This document shows, in pieces, positions 62,810-64,000 of a DNA stretch of 64,000 bases (position 1 is its first letter; the number at the start of each line of letters is the position of its first letter). The stretch is from Micrococcus flavus (GTDB taxonomy: Bacteria > Actinomycetota > Actinomycetes > Actinomycetales > Micrococcaceae): contig NZ_JACHMC010000001.1 of the NCBI RefSeq assembly GCF_014204815.1, positions 806,001 to 870,000 on the forward strand, in the 5' to 3' direction. The notes beneath the pieces are model-generated. The model was not told the origin of the DNA. It was given only the letters and a program-made list of their open reading frames with translations, and made no database searches. Position numbers and translations under genes: made by a program.

Positions 62810-62815
62810 TAGGCT
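62810..62815 (+). promoter_or_regulatory. -10 of dinB, leaderless
   Basis: TAGGCT is followed by CGAGGG and the ATG at 62822. Confidence 0.6.
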
Positions 62816-62821
62816 CGAGGG

Positions 62822-64000
62822 ATGAGCGCCCCGATCCCGCCGAGCGGCCCGTCGGCCGCGGACCGGGCCGAGGCCAGCATCCTCCACGTGGACATGGACG
62901 CCTTCTTCCTGTCGGTCGAGCTGCGCGAGCGGCCCGAGCTGATCGGGGCCCCCGCCGCCGTCGCGGCCCCGCACGGGCGCTCCGTGGTGCTCTCCGCCTC
63001 CTACGCGGCGCGCGCGTACGGGGTGCGCTCGGCGATGCCGCTGGCGCACGCCCGCGCGCTGTGCCCGTCCCTCGTGGTGGTCCCGCCCCGCCAGGAGCTG
63101 TACCGGGAGGTCTCCGCCGAGGTCATGGCCCTGTTCGACCGGGTCACCGCGGTCCGGGAGCAGCTGAGCGTGGACGAGGCCTTCCTGGACGTGGCCGGCG
63201 CCCGACGCCGGCTCGGTCCGCCCGAGCGGATCGGGCGCCTCGTGCGGGAGCGGGTGCGCGCCGAGCTCGGCCTGCCGTGCACGGTGGGGGCGGCCGGGGT
63301 GAAGTTCGTGGCCAAGATGGCCTCCACCGCCGCCAAGCCGGACGGGCTGCTCGTGGTCCCGCCCGGGCGCACCCTGGAGTTCCTCCACCCGCGCCCCGTG
63401 GACCACCTCTGGGGCGTCGGCCCGCAGGCGGCCCGGCGGCTGCGGGACCGGGGCGTCGCCACCATCGGCGACCTGGCCGCCGTCGACCCCGCTCGGCTGC
63501 GCGGGTGGTTCGGCGCCGCGGGCGAGCAGTGGCACGCGCTCGCCTGGGGCCGGGACCCGCGGCCGGTCGCGCCGCGGGCGGAGGCCAAGACCATCGGCGC
63601 GGACCACACCTTCGACGTCGACCCCACGGACCCGGCCGACGTGGACCGCGAGGTGCTGCGCCTGAGCCTGCACGTGGCCGCCCGGCTGCGCGCGGCCGGC
63701 GTCGAGGCCCGGGCGGTGACGGTGCGCGTCAAGGACCCCGCGCAGCGGGTGCGCAGCCGCACGGGCCGGCTGCCCCGCCCCTCGGCCGCCGGCCACGTCC
63801 TCCACGAGCACGCGGGACCGCTGGTGGCCGCGCTGCTGCGGGAGCGGCCCCACCCGGTGCGGCTCGTCGGCGTGCGCGCCGAGCGGCTCGGGGCGCCGGG
63901 GGAGGGCGGCGCTGGCCAGGGGACGCTCTTCGAGCCGTCGGGCGGCGCGGAGGGCGGCCACGACGCCGCCGCCGAGGCCGGCTGGTCGCGGGCCGAGGAG
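62822..64000 (+). CDS. dinB: DNA polymerase IV (Y family), 3' end beyond window
   Basis: A translesion polymerase whose frame stays open to base 64000 (393 codons seen). The catalytic Asp residues are in ILHVDMDAFFLSVE near residue 25 and in SVDEAFLDVAG near 122. VGAAGVKFVAKMAST, the helix-hairpin-helix region WGVGPQAARRLRDRGVATIGDLA, and the little-finger domain after it are all present. Near residue 370 the sequence QGTLFE resembles a beta-clamp-binding motif. The ATG at 62822 lies six bases after TAGGCT. No LexA box is seen in the 36-base gap to the divergent gene, but a full operator search was not possible. Confidence 0.92.
   Translation, partial: MSAPIPPSGPSAADRAEASILHVDMDAFFLSVELRERPELIGAPAAVAAPHGRSVVLSASYAARAYGVRSAMPLAHARALCPSLVVVPPRQELYREVSAEVMALFDRVTAVREQLSVDEAFLDVAGARRRLGPPERIGRLVRERVRAELGLPCTVGAAGVKFVAKMASTAAKPDGLLVVPPGRTLEFLHPRPVDHLWGVGPQAARRLRDRGVATIGDLAAVDPARLRGWFGAAGEQWHALAWGRDPRPVAPRAEAKTIGADHTFDVDPTDPADVDREVLRLSLHVAARLRAAGVEARAVTVRVKDPAQRVRSRTGRLPRPSAAGHVLHEHAGPLVAALLRERPHPVRLVGVRAERLGAPGEGGAGQGTLFEPSGGAEGGHDAAAEAGWSRAEE

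Overview
The window is a GC-rich actinobacterial chromosome segment from a Micrococcus-type organism (Micrococcaceae). The main evidence is a secreted transglycosylase with a LysM tail that closely resembles the Micrococcus luteus resuscitation-promoting factor Rpf, together with the rRNA sequences, mycothiol and GarA-type genes, and a gene order that largely follows Mycobacterium. The 16S gene differs at several variable positions from the M. luteus sequence I remember, so I name no species. I see no prophage, insertion sequence or CRISPR array; this is mostly core chromosome.

Layout. 1-6.4 kb: end of an arginine cluster (argD-argF-argR, rpf on the other strand, then argG and argH), with a palindromic ARG box over the argG promoter. 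6.5-10.2 kb: a HelD-like helicase and tyrS. 10.3-16.4 kb: a complete rRNA operon (tandem promoters, 16S, 23S, 5S, terminator; no tRNA in the spacers). 16.5-25.8 kb: the conserved block TPR protein-HAD phosphatase-tlyA-nadK-recN-pyrG-NUDIX-xerD. 25.8-36 kb: a carbon-use island set between xerD and parA. It holds a GntR regulator with prpD-prpB-prpC for the methylcitrate cycle, the divergent propionyl-CoA synthetase prpE, a damaged two-component pair and a DctA-type C4-dicarboxylate transporter. 36.1-41.6 kb: parA-rluB-tyrA-cmk-der, with scpA and scpB missing from where actinobacteria usually carry them. 41.6-48.9 kb: a lipoprotein, an M28 peptidase, tRNA-Pro, a peptide transporter, and the gcvH-FHA(GarA)-MerR-DUF151-MerR cluster. 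49-54 kb: pyruvate carboxylase and mycothione reductase. 54-64 kb: an acyl-CoA ligase, an esterase, an acyltransferase, class II DAHP synthase, a PASTA kinase with its small DNA-binding neighbour, a polyprenyl synthetase, and dinB running off the right edge.

How it works together. Most genes are housekeeping. The coherent accessory unit is the propionate/dicarboxylate island: PrpE makes propionyl-CoA, PrpC/D/B turn it into pyruvate and succinate, and DctA imports C4 acids. Two inverted copies of TGTATACATG in the gntR-prpE gap look like the regulator's operators. Strong hairpins end most transcription units. About a dozen genes have a TANNNT -10 hexamer exactly six bases before the start codon, which predicts leaderless mRNAs. 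The strongest oddity is the sensor kinase next to dctA: it stops before its ATPase domain and runs straight into a response regulator that has lost its normal start.
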